A stretch of 64,000 bases of DNA from Cytophagales bacterium (GCA_013298125.1 JAAFJP010000004.1:1-64000), one strand, 5' to 3'. Shown: positions 17,861 through 27,097, numbered from the stretch's first letter. Program-made: numbers and translations. Notes: generated from the sequence alone by a model not told the origin.

Positions 17861-17934
17861 TAGTAGATAATTGTAAGCTACTTTTATGGCTTTTAACGAT
17901 TATACCCATATCTACTAATTAATTACACTAACCT

Positions 17935-18023
17935 AACCTCACCCCCAGCCCCTCTCCAAAAGAGAGGGGAGTTTTACGGACGAATACTCCCCTCTCTTTT
18001 GGAGAGGGGCTGGGGGTGAGGTT
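17935..18023. repeat. GC-rich inverted repeat, AACCTCACCCCC family, copy 2
   Basis: Full-length arms AACCTCACCCCCAGCCCC / GGGGCTGGGGGTGAGGTT, inner tips CTCCAAAAGAG and CTCTTTTGGAG, centre ACGGACGAATACT. It lies between convergent genes eight bases from the LytTR stop codon. The centre shares CGGACGAATACT with the palindrome inside argC. Confidence 0.95.
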
Positions 18024-18030
18024 ACTTAAA

Positions 18031-18363
18031 CTAAACCTCCTTCAAAACGCCCTTCCGTCTCCGAGAGACATTCGCTATGAGGTTATTTTCCATAATCAAT
18101 TGGTTTTCGTCGTTGTCATAATCCAGAACAAATTTTGGATTAACCATAAACGACTTGTGAACTCTCAGAAAGCCTTTTGCTTGAAGAATATTCTCATAAG
18201 AGTTCAGGCAATGAGCATACATTTTGGTTTTTCCATCCTGTAAATGAAAGAGTGTGTAATTGCCTTCACCTTTGAGCATCACGATGCGGTCAATGAATAA
18301 AGCAATGTTGCGTTTTGAATCGACGGTCAGAAGAGCGTCACGATGTGTTACGAGATTTGACAT
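18031..18363 (-). CDS. LytTR-family DNA-binding protein (stand-alone domain)
   Basis: The 110 residues consist of essentially one LytTR DNA-binding domain: IDRIVMLKGEGNYTLFHLQDG, then ENILQAKGFLRVHKSFMVNPKFVLDYD. These are the strand and loop elements of LytTR. No receiver domain or membrane segment is attached, so the input signal is unknown. Stand-alone LytTR proteins are common transcription regulators in Bacteroidota. It ends near a GC-rich repeat and has a 286-base upstream gap before the tRNA pair. Confidence 0.88.
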   Translation of the reverse strand: MSNLVTHRDALLTVDSKRNIALFIDRIVMLKGEGNYTLFHLQDGKTKMYAHCLNSYENILQAKGFLRVHKSFMVNPKFVLDYDNDENQLIMENNLIANVSRRRKGVLKEV

Positions 18364-18618
18364 AAGTTTGTTTTTGAGATAAGAAGGTTAAGGGGAAACT
18401 TTATCTGAATTGGATATTAAAAAAATCCCTTACAAAAACTTAGTCGAGAATATTGATTATTCGGTAACAGAAAGAATGGGAATATTTTGGAGGAAGTAAT
18501 CTAAGTAGTGATTAGTAAATAGTGATTAGTATCACAAAATCCTGATTACCAATTATTTACAAAAAAATCAAAACATTGATTAAGTCGTGCTAATTATCTA
18601 AAAGGATAGAAAACAAAA

Positions 18619-18640
18619 AAGCCACTCTTTCGAGTAGCTT
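18619..18640 (-). terminator. Terminator of the tRNA-Val pair
   Basis: AAGCTACTC pairs with GAGTGGCTT on the minus strand, followed by a T-run. It lies ten bases past the 3' end of the downstream tRNA-Val. Confidence 0.6.
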
Positions 18641-18649
18641 AAAATTGGG

Positions 18650-18724
18650 TGGTCCCACAAGGATTCGAACCTTGGACCCCCTGCTTGTAAGGCAGGTGCT
18701 CTGAACCAGCTGAGCTATGAAACC
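18650..18724 (-). tRNA. tRNA-Val (anticodon TAC)
   Basis: A 75-nt cloverleaf with acceptor GGTTTCA/TGGGACC (two G-T pairs). The D-arm is GCTCAGCTGGTTCAGAGC, the anticodon arm CCTGC-CTTACAA-GCAGG gives TAC, and the T-arm contains GGTTCGAATCC. Discriminator A. CCA is not encoded. It is identical to the neighbouring copy. Confidence 0.95.
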
Positions 18725-18743
18725 AAAATGATTATTGTAATGG

Positions 18744-18818
18744 TGGTCCCACAAGGATTCGAACCTTGGACCCCCTGCTTGTAAGGCAGGTGCTCTGAAC
18801 CAGCTGAGCTATGAAACC
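18744..18818 (-). tRNA. tRNA-Val (anticodon TAC), second copy
   Basis: Identical over its 75 nt to the tRNA at 18650-18724 and separated from it by 19 bases. The two are probably one transcript ending at the hairpin near 18619. Confidence 0.95.
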
Positions 18819-19020
18819 ATTGCGTTTCTTTTAACGTGGTGCAAAATTACGGTTTATCAAGTTATTATGCAAGTCTAAGTAATTTAAAAATTAACAAAAA
18901 ATCTATTTTCATTGATAATCAGCCTATTATGCCTGAAAATTATTTTGAAATAAAACAATAGATTTTTTGACCACTTACTAAGTCTGGCACATTTTTAGTA
19001 AATATAGATAATATATTGGT

Positions 19021-19028
19021 TATTTTTG
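19021..19028 (+). promoter_or_regulatory. Possible -7 promoter box
   Basis: TATTTTTG fits TAnnTTTG and lies 77 bases upstream of the exported-protein gene at 19106. A -33 box is not evident. Confidence 0.3.
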
Positions 19029-19105
19029 CGTCTTCCCTATACGTAAATAACCACTGTTTTTGAATTACCGCCAACGAGTCTTTGACTCCTTAAACAGCAA
19101 TAACA

Positions 19106-19558
19106 ATGAAAAAATTATTCCTTAAATCCATACTATTATGTGGATTCGCTATTATTACAGCATCAGCCTCAGCTCAGTACCTTTCTATGCGTGAAGAACG
19201 CCCCAAGATTGACAAAGTTGTTAAAAATTTATTTCAAGTATCTGTCAATCAGGATGTTAACAATCTTACAAACTTCAAGGTAATCATCAATAATCCTGGT
19301 CAGGAATTGCTAAATGTTAGCCTTAAAGACCAAAACGGCAAACTTTTTCAGGATGACATTTTTTACCGCCGTCCAAATTATGCGATGAATTTAGACCTCG
19401 CTCGTTTGGAAGATGGAGTTTATACGCTCTCTATTACGACCAATTATGAGTCTTTTGCTAAGTCGTTTTCTATTTCTACCGAAGAGTTAGGAACTCGCAA
19501 TGGACAAATGTTTTTGGATAAAAAAGTGGAGGTTTTGGGAGAAGAGAAAAGCCGTTGA
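19106..19558 (+). CDS. Small exported hypothetical protein, paralogue A
   Basis: The 150-residue protein has a signal peptide (MKKLFLKSILLCGF...ASASAQ). The mature part begins YLSMREERPKI and has an Ig-like beta pattern with NLDLARLEDGVYTLSI. It is clearly related to the next gene: both share (F/Y)(I/L)SM, NLDLA-LEDG and YT. The LEDGxYT pattern recalls sorting-domain-like folds but no known family is certain. Function is unknown; likely periplasmic. Confidence 0.75.
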   Translation: MKKLFLKSILLCGFAIITASASAQYLSMREERPKIDKVVKNLFQVSVNQDVNNLTNFKVIINNPGQELLNVSLKDQNGKLFQDDIFYRRPNYAMNLDLARLEDGVYTLSITTNYESFAKSFSISTEELGTRNGQMFLDKKVEVLGEEKSR

Positions 19559-19596
19559 AAATTATGAATGATTTGTAACAAAGTATTTGATATTGT

Positions 19597-19671
19597 GTAG
19601 GGGCGTATCGCATACGCCCAAATTGTCATAATGTGGGTGACTCACGCTGGGCGTATGCGATACGCCCCTAC
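19597..19671. repeat. Inverted repeat, GGGCGTATGCGATACGCCCC family, copy 1
   Basis: GTAGGGGCGTATCGCATACG pairs with CGTATGCGATACGCCCCTAC; each arm is also internally palindromic (CGTATCGCATACG). A second copy lies at 39779-39842. Confidence 0.85.
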
Positions 19672-19777
19672 GATTTGAAAACATTTACATTATCAATTAA
19701 TTTGTTCTTTTTATTTATTATTTTCAGAATCATTATAATCCCTCAGTATATTTAAAATCAAATTATAAAAATCCGCC

Positions 19778-20242
19778 ATGACAAAATCAACCGCCATGAT
19801 TTTGAGGGGTGCAGTCATTTCTGCCTTGTTCCTCAGTGCCACCGCACACATTAACGCTCAGTTTATTTCGATGAATGAGCCACGCCGAAGAGAACTTAAA
19901 AAGAGTGAAAACGTCTTTAAAGTTCTACTTTCGGAAGAAAAAACTCCATTAACATTTAAGGTAAGTGTCATAAACCCTTCTCACGAGAGCGTAAGGGCAT
20001 ATTTACGTAATCGCAATGGCTCAAATTTTTTAGACGAAAGAACTTTATACAGTAGCCCCAAAATCGAAATCAATCTTGACCTTGCTCCTCTCGAAGACGG
20101 TGAATATACCTTTGTGGTTAGGTCAGAAAACGGTTTTTTTATTAAACATTTCAACCTCCAATCAGGCGATTTAATGACTGCCAAAGTAGGTGGAAAAGAA
20201 GTAATGTTGATTAATCGGACTGTGGTTTTGGAGGATGAGTAG
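19778..20242 (+). CDS. Small exported hypothetical protein, paralogue B
   Basis: The 154-residue protein has a signal peptide (MTKSTAMILRG... ending HINAQ). The mature segment FISMNEPRRRELKKSENVFKV is followed by NLDLAPLEDGEYTFVV, matching paralogue A in order and spacing. The pair probably arose by tandem duplication and was then separated by an inverted-repeat insertion. Function unknown. Confidence 0.75.
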   Translation: MTKSTAMILRGAVISALFLSATAHINAQFISMNEPRRRELKKSENVFKVLLSEEKTPLTFKVSVINPSHESVRAYLRNRNGSNFLDERTLYSSPKIEINLDLAPLEDGEYTFVVRSENGFFIKHFNLQSGDLMTAKVGGKEVMLINRTVVLEDE

Positions 20243-20274
20243 GTTTTGGGGATTAGGGATTGGGTAATTAGTTG

Positions 20275-20385
20275 TACTCCGATTAACCTCACCCCCAGCC
20301 CCTCTCCGATGGAGAGGGGGGCATTCTACCGAGTAAAACTCCCCTCTCCATCGGAGAGGGGCTGGGGGTGAGGTTAATCGGAGTA
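20275..20385. repeat. GC-rich inverted repeat, AACCTCACCCCC family, copy 3 (extended arms)
   Basis: Arms as in the family, with tips CTCCGATGGAG and CTCCATCGGAG. The complementarity extends outward through TACTCCGATTAACCTC and GAGGTTAATCGGAGTA, so it is the longest arm of the six copies. The centre holds GAGTAAAACTCC. Confidence 0.95.
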
Positions 20386-20468
20386 ACTATTTTAAAGTAT
20401 TAAGATACCCAAAACGAACTCCCATACCCAAAAAGATGTTCTAAAAAAAACTTAGAACTATCAAAAAC

Positions 20469-21491
20469 ATGAATTACAAGTTATTAGGAAAATCTGGATT
20501 GAGAGTTTCAGAAATCTCATTAGGTACAATGACCTTCGGAACGGAATGGGGCTGGGGTGCGGATTACGACACTTCAAAAGCGGTTTTTGAGGCTTATGCC
20601 AACGCTGACGGTAATTTTATTGACACCGCCAATCGTTACACAGAAGGCACTTCTGAAAAAATGGTTGGTGAATTTATCAACTCAGACCGTGACCATTTTG
20701 TGCTTGCTACAAAATATACCCTCTTTGACCGCAAAGGTGACCCCAATTTTTCAGGAAATCATCGTAAAAATATGATTCGTTCGGTCAATGAATCTTTGAA
20801 GAGATTGAACACCGACTACATCGACCTCCTGTGGGTACACGCATGGGACGGAACTACGCCCGTGGACGAAATGATGCGTGGATTGGATGACTTAGTAACT
20901 TCTGGAAAGGTAAATTACATTGGTATTTCAGACACGCCTGCATGGGTGGTTGCACAGGCAAATACCCTTGCAGATTTGCGTGGATGGCATCGTTTTGTGG
21001 GTTTGCAGATTGAATATTCCTTGATTCAACGCACGCCAGAACGTGATTTGATGCCCATGGCAAAGGCTTTGGATTTGGCAGTTACGCCTTGGGGACCTTT
21101 GGCTGGTGGTGCTTTGTCGGGCAAATATTTGAAGGGTGAAAAGGGACGTGTACCAGAAAATAGTATTCGGGTAAATGAGCGTTCGCAGAAGATTGCTCAG
21201 TTGGTGGTGGACATTGCCAAGGATTTGGACGTAACGCCCGCACAGGTAGCGTTGAACTGGTCTCGTCAGAAAAATCAGGTAGTTGTTCCTATCGTCGGGG
21301 CAAGGACTTTGGCTCAAATTGAGGACTCTTTGGGTTGTGTAAACTTTCAATTATCCAACGAACAAATCGCTCAATTAGATGAAATCAGCAAAGTAGAAAT
21401 GGGTTTCCCGCACGATTTTTTGGGTTCGGATAACGTGAAGAATATTATGTCTGGGGAGACTTGGGATAGGGTTTTTAATCATCGTGGGTAG
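20469..21491 (+). CDS. Aldo/keto reductase
   Basis: The 340-residue TIM-barrel NADPH-dependent reductase is cytosolic. Family signatures are GLRVSEISLGTMTFG, the catalytic DTANRYTEG (Asp/Tyr), LATKYT (Lys) and LWVHAWD (His). The C-terminal cofactor segment VVPIVGARTLAQIEDSLG is present. It belongs with the tas/YajO-like subgroup of general aldo/keto reductases. Substrate unknown. It is monocistronic, with a bidirectional terminator 20 bases downstream. Confidence 0.92.
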   Translation: MNYKLLGKSGLRVSEISLGTMTFGTEWGWGADYDTSKAVFEAYANADGNFIDTANRYTEGTSEKMVGEFINSDRDHFVLATKYTLFDRKGDPNFSGNHRKNMIRSVNESLKRLNTDYIDLLWVHAWDGTTPVDEMMRGLDDLVTSGKVNYIGISDTPAWVVAQANTLADLRGWHRFVGLQIEYSLIQRTPERDLMPMAKALDLAVTPWGPLAGGALSGKYLKGEKGRVPENSIRVNERSQKIAQLVVDIAKDLDVTPAQVALNWSRQKNQVVVPIVGARTLAQIEDSLGCVNFQLSNEQIAQLDEISKVEMGFPHDFLGSDNVKNIMSGETWDRVFNHRG

Positions 21492-21510
21492 AGAATTATT
21501 ACGATATTTA

Positions 21511-21547
21511 ACGCAGTCAGGGCTTTGAGCCCTGACTGCGTTTTTTT
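21511..21547. terminator. Bidirectional terminator
   Basis: ACGCAGTCAGGGCT pairs with AGCCCTGACTGCGT around TTG, followed by seven T. It lies between the convergent aldo/keto reductase and lipoprotein genes. Confidence 0.85.
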
Positions 21548-21560
21548 GTCTCCACGTAAA

Positions 21561-22454
21561 CTATATCTCATCATTAAACCAATCAAATCTATGATATTTT
21601 CTATATTCTCTCGGAACTTGATTTAAGTTTAGTGTATCAATTATAATTTTATTCATCCTTTTTCTTTCTCGTACATACAGTTTTTTTAATGGAATTTTAC
21701 TTAAAAATTCAAGGTAATCATAAGTCTTTCTATTCCACTTTACCTTATATAAATCTGCCTCGCCAGGATGTCCATAAGTCATTCCTATTGAAGTTTTATC
21801 ATCAAATGTTTCTCCAATATTTAGTAAATTCAGTCCTTCTATAAAAGTATTGTCAGTTGGACTATATAACCAAATACTACTATTTGCTCTCGCACAACAA
21901 CCTGATGAGCTGTATGTCACACTTACAAAATCATTAAAGTTATCTCTGTTAATATCCTTTATTGTATCAGAGATAAATTCCATTTCAGACTCATTTATTG
22001 ATAATATATTTTTAGTCTTTTTGCCGAGTTCATAAATTTTAACGAAATGAGTATTTTGAAAACTCATTCTAATAATTGAATGCTTCTTGTTTGAATCAAA
22101 TAAATTGCCCCATGTTACTTCTCCGAAATCATCTATTTTAGAATAACCTCTTTCTAATTTACTTTTTTTTAATTTTGATAGCGCATTAGAAAATATTTCA
22201 TCCACAAATAAACTATCATTTTTATCTAAATCATAAGGCATAAACTTTGCAGACTTAAATGAATAGAAATCTTTCTTTTCAAATTTCTCAAACAACGTTT
22301 TTTGAGATATAGGCTCTTCTGGTTCAACTTTGGTAACTATTGTATCTAAGACAGAAATAACAGTATCCGAAGCTATATATTTTTTCTCATCTGCCTTTTC
22401 TTGAAGGCAAGAAGATAAGAAAATAGCACTTAAAAATGTTAGTATTTGTTTCAT
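21561..22454 (-). CDS. Hypothetical lipoprotein
   Basis: The 297-residue protein has a lipoprotein signal (MKQILTFLSAIFLSSCLQEK). It contains DKNDSLFVDEI and DINRDNFNDFVSVTYSSSGCCARANSSIWLY. The DxNxDxxxD-type segment resembles the calcium-binding repeats of VCBS/FG-GAP-like proteins, but only one is clear. The family is not recognised. Likely outer-membrane anchored. Confidence 0.7.
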   Translation of the reverse strand: MKQILTFLSAIFLSSCLQEKADEKKYIASDTVISVLDTIVTKVEPEEPISQKTLFEKFEKKDFYSFKSAKFMPYDLDKNDSLFVDEIFSNALSKLKKSKLERGYSKIDDFGEVTWGNLFDSNKKHSIIRMSFQNTHFVKIYELGKKTKNILSINESEMEFISDTIKDINRDNFNDFVSVTYSSSGCCARANSSIWLYSPTDNTFIEGLNLLNIGETFDDKTSIGMTYGHPGEADLYKVKWNRKTYDYLEFLSKIPLKKLYVRERKRMNKIIIDTLNLNQVPREYRKYHRFDWFNDEI

Positions 22455-22516
22455 TTTGAAGGTTGTAAAATATTAATGCAAGTTGCTAAAATTGAAGTAC
22501 AAATCCCAACGTTCAG

Positions 22517-23182
22517 TTATTCACGATACGATAAATTATCCTCCCCCTCAACCAATTCCTCATCATCCCCAAGCACAACCCATCTATACACACATACTTC
22601 CGAACTCCCACATTTTGGACAATTCCAAAGCCAATTATCATCAGGATTTAAGATAATATTTGCCTCTTGAATCAATGATTTTAATTGACTCTTTTTACCG
22701 ATAACTTCCTCTGAATCAATGAGTTTGCAAATATCTAAAACCTCTTTCAATCTATCTTCTTGGACGTATTTTACAAAGAATTTAGGAACAAAATAATTGG
22801 TAATGAATAGGTTAATCTCTCTATCAGTCATTCGTGCATCACCGCAATTTCTACATCGCCAACCGCTGATTTCATTTACTCGATGTGGATTTGAGAAGGT
22901 TTCCAAAATCGTTTCCAAAAAATTTCCTTTCGCCAAACTGTATGCAAGAGCTTGAAGATACTCAAAGATTTTACCTTTCCAGATACCTTCATTATCATTA
23001 TCACCTATCACTACGTCATTGAACGACCCCATACCTCCGTAGGCATGTAGATGATGCTCAACGCTCTTGTCTTTTTCCCACAATTTGATGTCTTCAAGCA
23101 TCCAATTTGCCCAATGCTCATCGTTCTCTTCTTGAAGTATTTTGGCTAAAAGGGCTAAGGATATTTTGTAATTATCAGTCAT
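22517..23182 (-). CDS. Hypothetical protein with N-terminal DUF6966-like region and zinc-ribbon cysteines
   Basis: The 221-residue cytosolic protein begins LALLAKILQEENDEHWANWM and has HAYGGMGSFNDVV, a pattern I associate tentatively with DUF6966. Two CxxC pairs follow (CRNC near the middle, CPKC near the C-terminus), which could bind zinc. The acid-rich tail is GDDEELVEGEDN. Function unknown. It lies alone between two exported-protein genes. Confidence 0.65.
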   Translation of the reverse strand: MTDNYKISLALLAKILQEENDEHWANWMLEDIKLWEKDKSVEHHLHAYGGMGSFNDVVIGDNDNEGIWKGKIFEYLQALAYSLAKGNFLETILETFSNPHRVNEISGWRCRNCGDARMTDREINLFITNYFVPKFFVKYVQEDRLKEVLDICKLIDSEEVIGKKSQLKSLIQEANIILNPDDNWLWNCPKCGSSEVCVYRWVVLGDDEELVEGEDNLSYRE

Positions 23183-23402
23183 TTTCTTGAAGTTTAAAAT
23201 TTGTACTTGTCTGATTCTTTTAGTCCATCAATCAAAAAAACAGTTTTATCTTTGATTATCAAAATTTACCAATAAAATATATTCGTTCGATTCGTTTTAT
23301 CATAATTCTGATTCAAAAATTATTCCTTGCAATCCTCACAAATTCCAACTATTTTTATCTACTCAATTAACTCTCATACAAACCCCTCAAAACAACCCAT
23401 TT

Positions 23403-24743
23403 ATGAAACGCATCTTCCTCCTCAATGTTATCCTCATTTTCTCATTAATTACCTGCAACAATACAGAAAATGACAATCGAGACATCTCTGCACCAAGAAA
23501 CAAAGCTGTCCCTTTTATTTCCATCAAAACTGAGAAAAAAATTGTCGATGACCCAAAAGTTGTGGCGGTTCTGAAAATCGAACGTAATGATAGCCTTTTG
23601 CTTGAAACTAACATCGGTATCGAGATTCGTGGGGCGATTTCACAGTTTGAAGACAAGAAATCCTATGGCTTTGAGATTCGGGATGTGAATGATTCGCTTT
23701 CAAATAAATCCTTATTGGGCTTACCCAAAAATGATGATTGGATTTTGTATGGACCAATGTCAGAAAAATCCTTAATCAAAAATGTACTGACATACGCTTT
23801 ATCTAACCAAATGGGTCGCTACGCATCCAGAACGCAATTTGTGGAGTTAGAAATCAATGGAAATTATAAAGGATTGTACGTTTTGATGGAAAAAATGAAG
23901 CAAAATAAACACCGAATTGCCATCAAAAAGTTGGATAAAGAAGATAATTCTCCTGAAAAAATATCGGGTGGGTATATTCTCAAAATTGACAAAACAGTAG
24001 GTAATAATAAAGATGCGTATAATTACACGGAGCAAAATTCGTTCACCTCTCACTACGATACCAAGGGGCAATTATCCAATAAATCTAAAATTCATTACCT
24101 CTTCGATTATCCAAAAGCCAAGAATATCACGCCCCAACAAAAGGCGTATATTAGTCAATATATCCATGATTTTGAAAAAACGATTGCCTCAAATGCTACT
24201 CAAGATTACGCAAAATACATGGACACCGATAGTTTTGTGGACTATTTTATTTTGACAGAATTTATCCAAAATAATGATGGTTATCGCATCAGTAATTATT
24301 TACAAAAAGATAGAGATAAAAAAATGGCAATGGGTCCCATCTGGGATTGTGACTTGGCGTATGGACCTGAATATACTTTTTGTGACGGTATGTCAAAAGA
24401 TGCGTGGGTGTTTCGGTATAACCAATATTGTGGTAATGATGACTGGTTAGTACCTTTTTGGTGGGAGAAATTATTGCAAGACCCAGCATTCAAAAATAAA
24501 GTAAATCTAAGATGGAAGTCACTGAGAAAGAGTGTGTTATCTGATGAAAATGTATTGAAAACGATTGATGGTTTAACTAAATATTTGCACGAAAATAATT
24601 TAGTGGATAGAAATTATGAACGCTGGTCGGAGAAGAAAAAAGAGACTAATTTTAAGGAAAGACATCTAAAACATATTCAACACATCAAGGCTTGGGTGAA
24701 GCAACATAGTAGTTGGATTGATAGGGAGATTGAGAAGATTTGA
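23403..24743 (+). CDS. CotH kinase family lipoprotein
   Basis: The 446-residue protein has a lipoprotein signal (MKRIFLLNVILIFSLITC). The CotH domain is visible: IEIRGAISQFEDKKSYGFEI, ELEINGNYKGLYVLMEKMKQ, FVDYFILTEFIQNNDGYRISNYL and MGPIWDCDLAYG. CotH from Bacillus is a protein kinase acting on spore-coat proteins. Bacteroidota homologues are exported and their substrates are unknown. The Asp of DCDLAYG is a likely metal ligand. It stands alone before a GC-rich repeat. Confidence 0.88.
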   Translation: MKRIFLLNVILIFSLITCNNTENDNRDISAPRNKAVPFISIKTEKKIVDDPKVVAVLKIERNDSLLLETNIGIEIRGAISQFEDKKSYGFEIRDVNDSLSNKSLLGLPKNDDWILYGPMSEKSLIKNVLTYALSNQMGRYASRTQFVELEINGNYKGLYVLMEKMKQNKHRIAIKKLDKEDNSPEKISGGYILKIDKTVGNNKDAYNYTEQNSFTSHYDTKGQLSNKSKIHYLFDYPKAKNITPQQKAYISQYIHDFEKTIASNATQDYAKYMDTDSFVDYFILTEFIQNNDGYRISNYLQKDRDKKMAMGPIWDCDLAYGPEYTFCDGMSKDAWVFRYNQYCGNDDWLVPFWWEKLLQDPAFKNKVNLRWKSLRKSVLSDENVLKTIDGLTKYLHENNLVDRNYERWSEKKKETNFKERHLKHIQHIKAWVKQHSSWIDREIEKI

Positions 24744-24748
24744 AATCA

Positions 24749-24837
24749 AACCTCACCCCCAGCCCCTCTCCTTCTGAGAGGGGAGTTTTGTCGTCGAATA
24801 CTCCCCTCTCAGAAGGAGAGGGGTCGGGGGTGAGGTT
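24749..24837. repeat. GC-rich inverted repeat, AACCTCACCCCC family, copy 4
   Basis: Arms CCTCACCCCCAGCCCC / GGGGTCGGGGGTGAGG (CT to TC swap in the right arm), tips CTCCTTCTGAG and CTCAGAAGGAG, centre GTCGAATACT. It lies between the convergent CotH and proB genes. Confidence 0.95.
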
Positions 24838-24851
24838 AAAAGATATACTCT

Positions 24852-25886
24852 CTACAAAACTACAATCTCATCCGCATTAGCCACCTCAAAATTTTGAGTC
24901 TTCAAATTCTCTGAAATCACCTCAGAATTTTCTCTGGCACGAGCAATAGCAATGACATTTTTCTCTTCATCCAAAATCTCAAAAACTTCTCCTTTTTCAA
25001 AAATCCCAATTACTTTTTTGATGCCAACTGCCAAGAGACTTTTACGATTTTCCAAAGCCGCAACTGCCCCTGCATCCACCTGCACTTTCCCCGAAATCAA
25101 ACTACCCGAAGCCAACCATTTTTGACGAGCATTCAAGGCTACTTCTTGCGGTGCGAAAGTTGTACCATTCTGATTATCAAGAGCTTTCAGAATTCCATTG
25201 ATGGGTTTCATACCAAAAATCACCACTCGTGTACCCATGCGTGTAGCGAGTTGGGTATAGGTTAATTTTGAAATCATACCACCTAAACCCAGCGAAGATT
25301 TATCATCATTTGCCAATCCCAAGACCTCAGAATCTACCTTTGCGATGTGTGGAATAATATTTTTATCAGCATCCAAAAGTCCACCTACGGACGTACACAA
25401 AAGCAAAGTTTCAGCCCCAAAACCTGTGGCAATCAGGGTAGCGAGTTCGTCATTATCCGAAAATTTTAATTCTAAATTACTGACCACATCGTTCTCGTTC
25501 GCAATCGGAATTACGCCATTTTTCCAAAGTTCTTGATACGTTTCTTTCAATTGCAAAAACTGATTTCTGTTGGCAAAATGTTGCCTTTCGCACAAACTTT
25601 GAGCAACTGTGATGCCGTATTTTGAGAAGTATTGGGTGTATTTTGCTAATAAAAGTGGATTACCAATGGCAGCGGCGGCTTTGCGTTCGGAGAGTGTTCC
25701 TTTATAGTTTTTGATAAATCCACGACCAGCTCCTACCGCCCCCGAAGAAACCATAACTATTTGATAATCAGCATGAAGAATAGATATTTGACGAGCAATT
25801 TCTTGCAAAATCTCTTCGTTGAGTTCGCCAGTTTTGTACGTAATTGAGGCTGTCCCGAATTTTATTACGATGATTGGTTTAGACAT
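24852..25886 (-). CDS. proB: Glutamate 5-kinase with PUA domain
   Basis: First step of proline synthesis: ATP-dependent phosphorylation of glutamate. The amino-acid kinase domain (about residues 1-255) shows IVIKFGTASITYKTG, MVSSGAVGAGRGF, the glutamate-site NENDVVS and GLGGMISKLTYTQLA. A PUA domain follows (about 265-344: GKVQVDAGAVAALENRKSLL). The 344-residue length is normal. No proA is adjacent; the nearest biosynthetic genes are the scattered arginine genes, which also start from glutamate. Confidence 0.95.
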   Translation of the reverse strand: MSKPIIVIKFGTASITYKTGELNEEILQEIARQISILHADYQIVMVSSGAVGAGRGFIKNYKGTLSERKAAAAIGNPLLLAKYTQYFSKYGITVAQSLCERQHFANRNQFLQLKETYQELWKNGVIPIANENDVVSNLELKFSDNDELATLIATGFGAETLLLCTSVGGLLDADKNIIPHIAKVDSEVLGLANDDKSSLGLGGMISKLTYTQLATRMGTRVVIFGMKPINGILKALDNQNGTTFAPQEVALNARQKWLASGSLISGKVQVDAGAVAALENRKSLLAVGIKKVIGIFEKGEVFEILDEEKNVIAIARARENSEVISENLKTQNFEVANADEIVVL

Positions 25887-26226
25887 TTATTGGGGATTTA
25901 GGGGTTTGGGTGAAAATGGAGTTTGGAGATTTAGAAGGTCTCTCTTTCTTCATATATCCTCAAAACCATATTTATACCAAATCGAGAATGGTTTTCGGGA
26001 CTGAGGTTACACAGAGAGCCGCAGAGAAATGTTTAGAGAACCACAGAGAAAAACCTCTGATAGACTCTGTGGTTCTCAATTTCTAACTCTGTGGCTCTCT
26101 GTGTAACCTCAGTCCCAAATTAAAAAACCGAGAACCTCTTTAATATTAGTATATACAAAATTACAAACAATATTTTTTCCTCCAACCCCTAAACCCCATT
26201 TTCACTTAAACCCCCAATCCTGTTCA
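25887..26226. repeat. Nested inverted repeats between proB and aat
   Basis: The 340-base gap has no gene. The inner repeat (25998-26115) pairs GGGACTGAGGTTACACAGAG with CTCTGTGTAACCTCAGTCCC and holds further ACAGAG/CTCTGT repeats. It is flanked by a looser outer pair, GGGGATTTAGGGGTTTGGG (25892 onward) and CCCCTAAACCCC (26183 onward). This looks like one element inserted into another. Confidence 0.75.
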
Positions 26227-26868
26227 CTAATTATTAAACAAATGTTCCAATGCCGTTTCCGTAAAATGACAACGTTTTTCCAAACACTTTTTCAAGATTT
26301 TCACATATTCACCCCTCGGGATTTCGATTGCCCCAAAACGCTTAACATTGTCGTTAATAAACTGAGTATCAAGGAGTTCAAACCCTTGATTTTTAAGAAT
26401 TTCTAATAAATAATGAAAGGCTACCTTCGAGGCATCGGGTACTTTATAGAACATTGATTCACCGAAAAAAGCACCGCCAATCGCCACACCATAGAGTCCA
26501 CCAGCTAAACGGTTATCAATATACGTCTCCACAGAATACGCTAACCCCATGTGATGCAATTCGCAGTAGGCTTCTATGATTTCTTCCGAAATCCACGTCT
26601 CAGAATCTCCCTTGCGGGCAGAGGCACAGTTTCGCATAACTCCCTCAAAATCAGTATTAATACGCACCTCAAAGGTCTTTTTATTGATGACAGGACGAAG
26701 CGATTTTGGGGGTTTATAAGTCTCAATCGGGATAATAGCACGGGGTTCGGGCGAATACCAATAAAGTGTCCCGTCATTGTCTGCCATCGGGAAAATACCA
26801 TTCATATAACCATAGATAAGGTCATCGGCGGTAAGTTTACTGGTATTTGCTTTTGGGGAAACAGACAT
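26227..26868 (-). CDS. aat: Leucyl/phenylalanyl-tRNA--protein transferase
   Basis: Transfers Leu or Phe from tRNA to proteins with N-terminal Lys or Arg, marking them for ClpS/ClpAP degradation. The 213 residues have the family segments GYMNGIFPMAD, YWYSPEPRAIIP, AYCELHHMGLAYSVE, LAGGLYGVAIGGAFFGESMF and LLDTQFIN. The transferase motif is complete. No clpA or clpS is nearby. It is probably a single-gene unit. Confidence 0.95.
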   Translation of the reverse strand: MSVSPKANTSKLTADDLIYGYMNGIFPMADNDGTLYWYSPEPRAIIPIETYKPPKSLRPVINKKTFEVRINTDFEGVMRNCASARKGDSETWISEEIIEAYCELHHMGLAYSVETYIDNRLAGGLYGVAIGGAFFGESMFYKVPDASKVAFHYLLEILKNQGFELLDTQFINDNVKRFGAIEIPRGEYVKILKKCLEKRCHFTETALEHLFNN

Positions 26869-27032
26869 TTTGTTAGGTTTACGATTTATCTGTGTATTTT
26901 ACAGATATTTTATTCCTCAATGAGAAATTATAACCAATTTTAAGAAAAAAAAGTGTCAATTCCAAATTATTACGTTCCAGAAATTAATTAACGTGTTGAT
27001 TTTTAATACTTTATGTATATACGTTAAAAACC

Positions 27033-27085
27033 CGTAACACAGACTTTAGTTTGTACGCTCTATACAGACTAAGGTCTGTGTTACG
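27033..27085. repeat. Inverted repeat, GTAACACAGACT family, copy 2
   Basis: CGTAACACAGACTTTAGT pairs with ACTAAGGTCTGTGTTACG (one mismatch). As with copy 1 at 6031, it sits just upstream of a plus-strand start between divergent genes. Confidence 0.8.
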
Positions 27086-27097
27086 AAAAATAATCCC

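Noticed and set aside
18364-19105. Additional RNA gene around the tRNA-Val pair
   Set aside because: Besides the two tRNAs and a terminator, no further cloverleaf or conserved RNA pattern could be seen.
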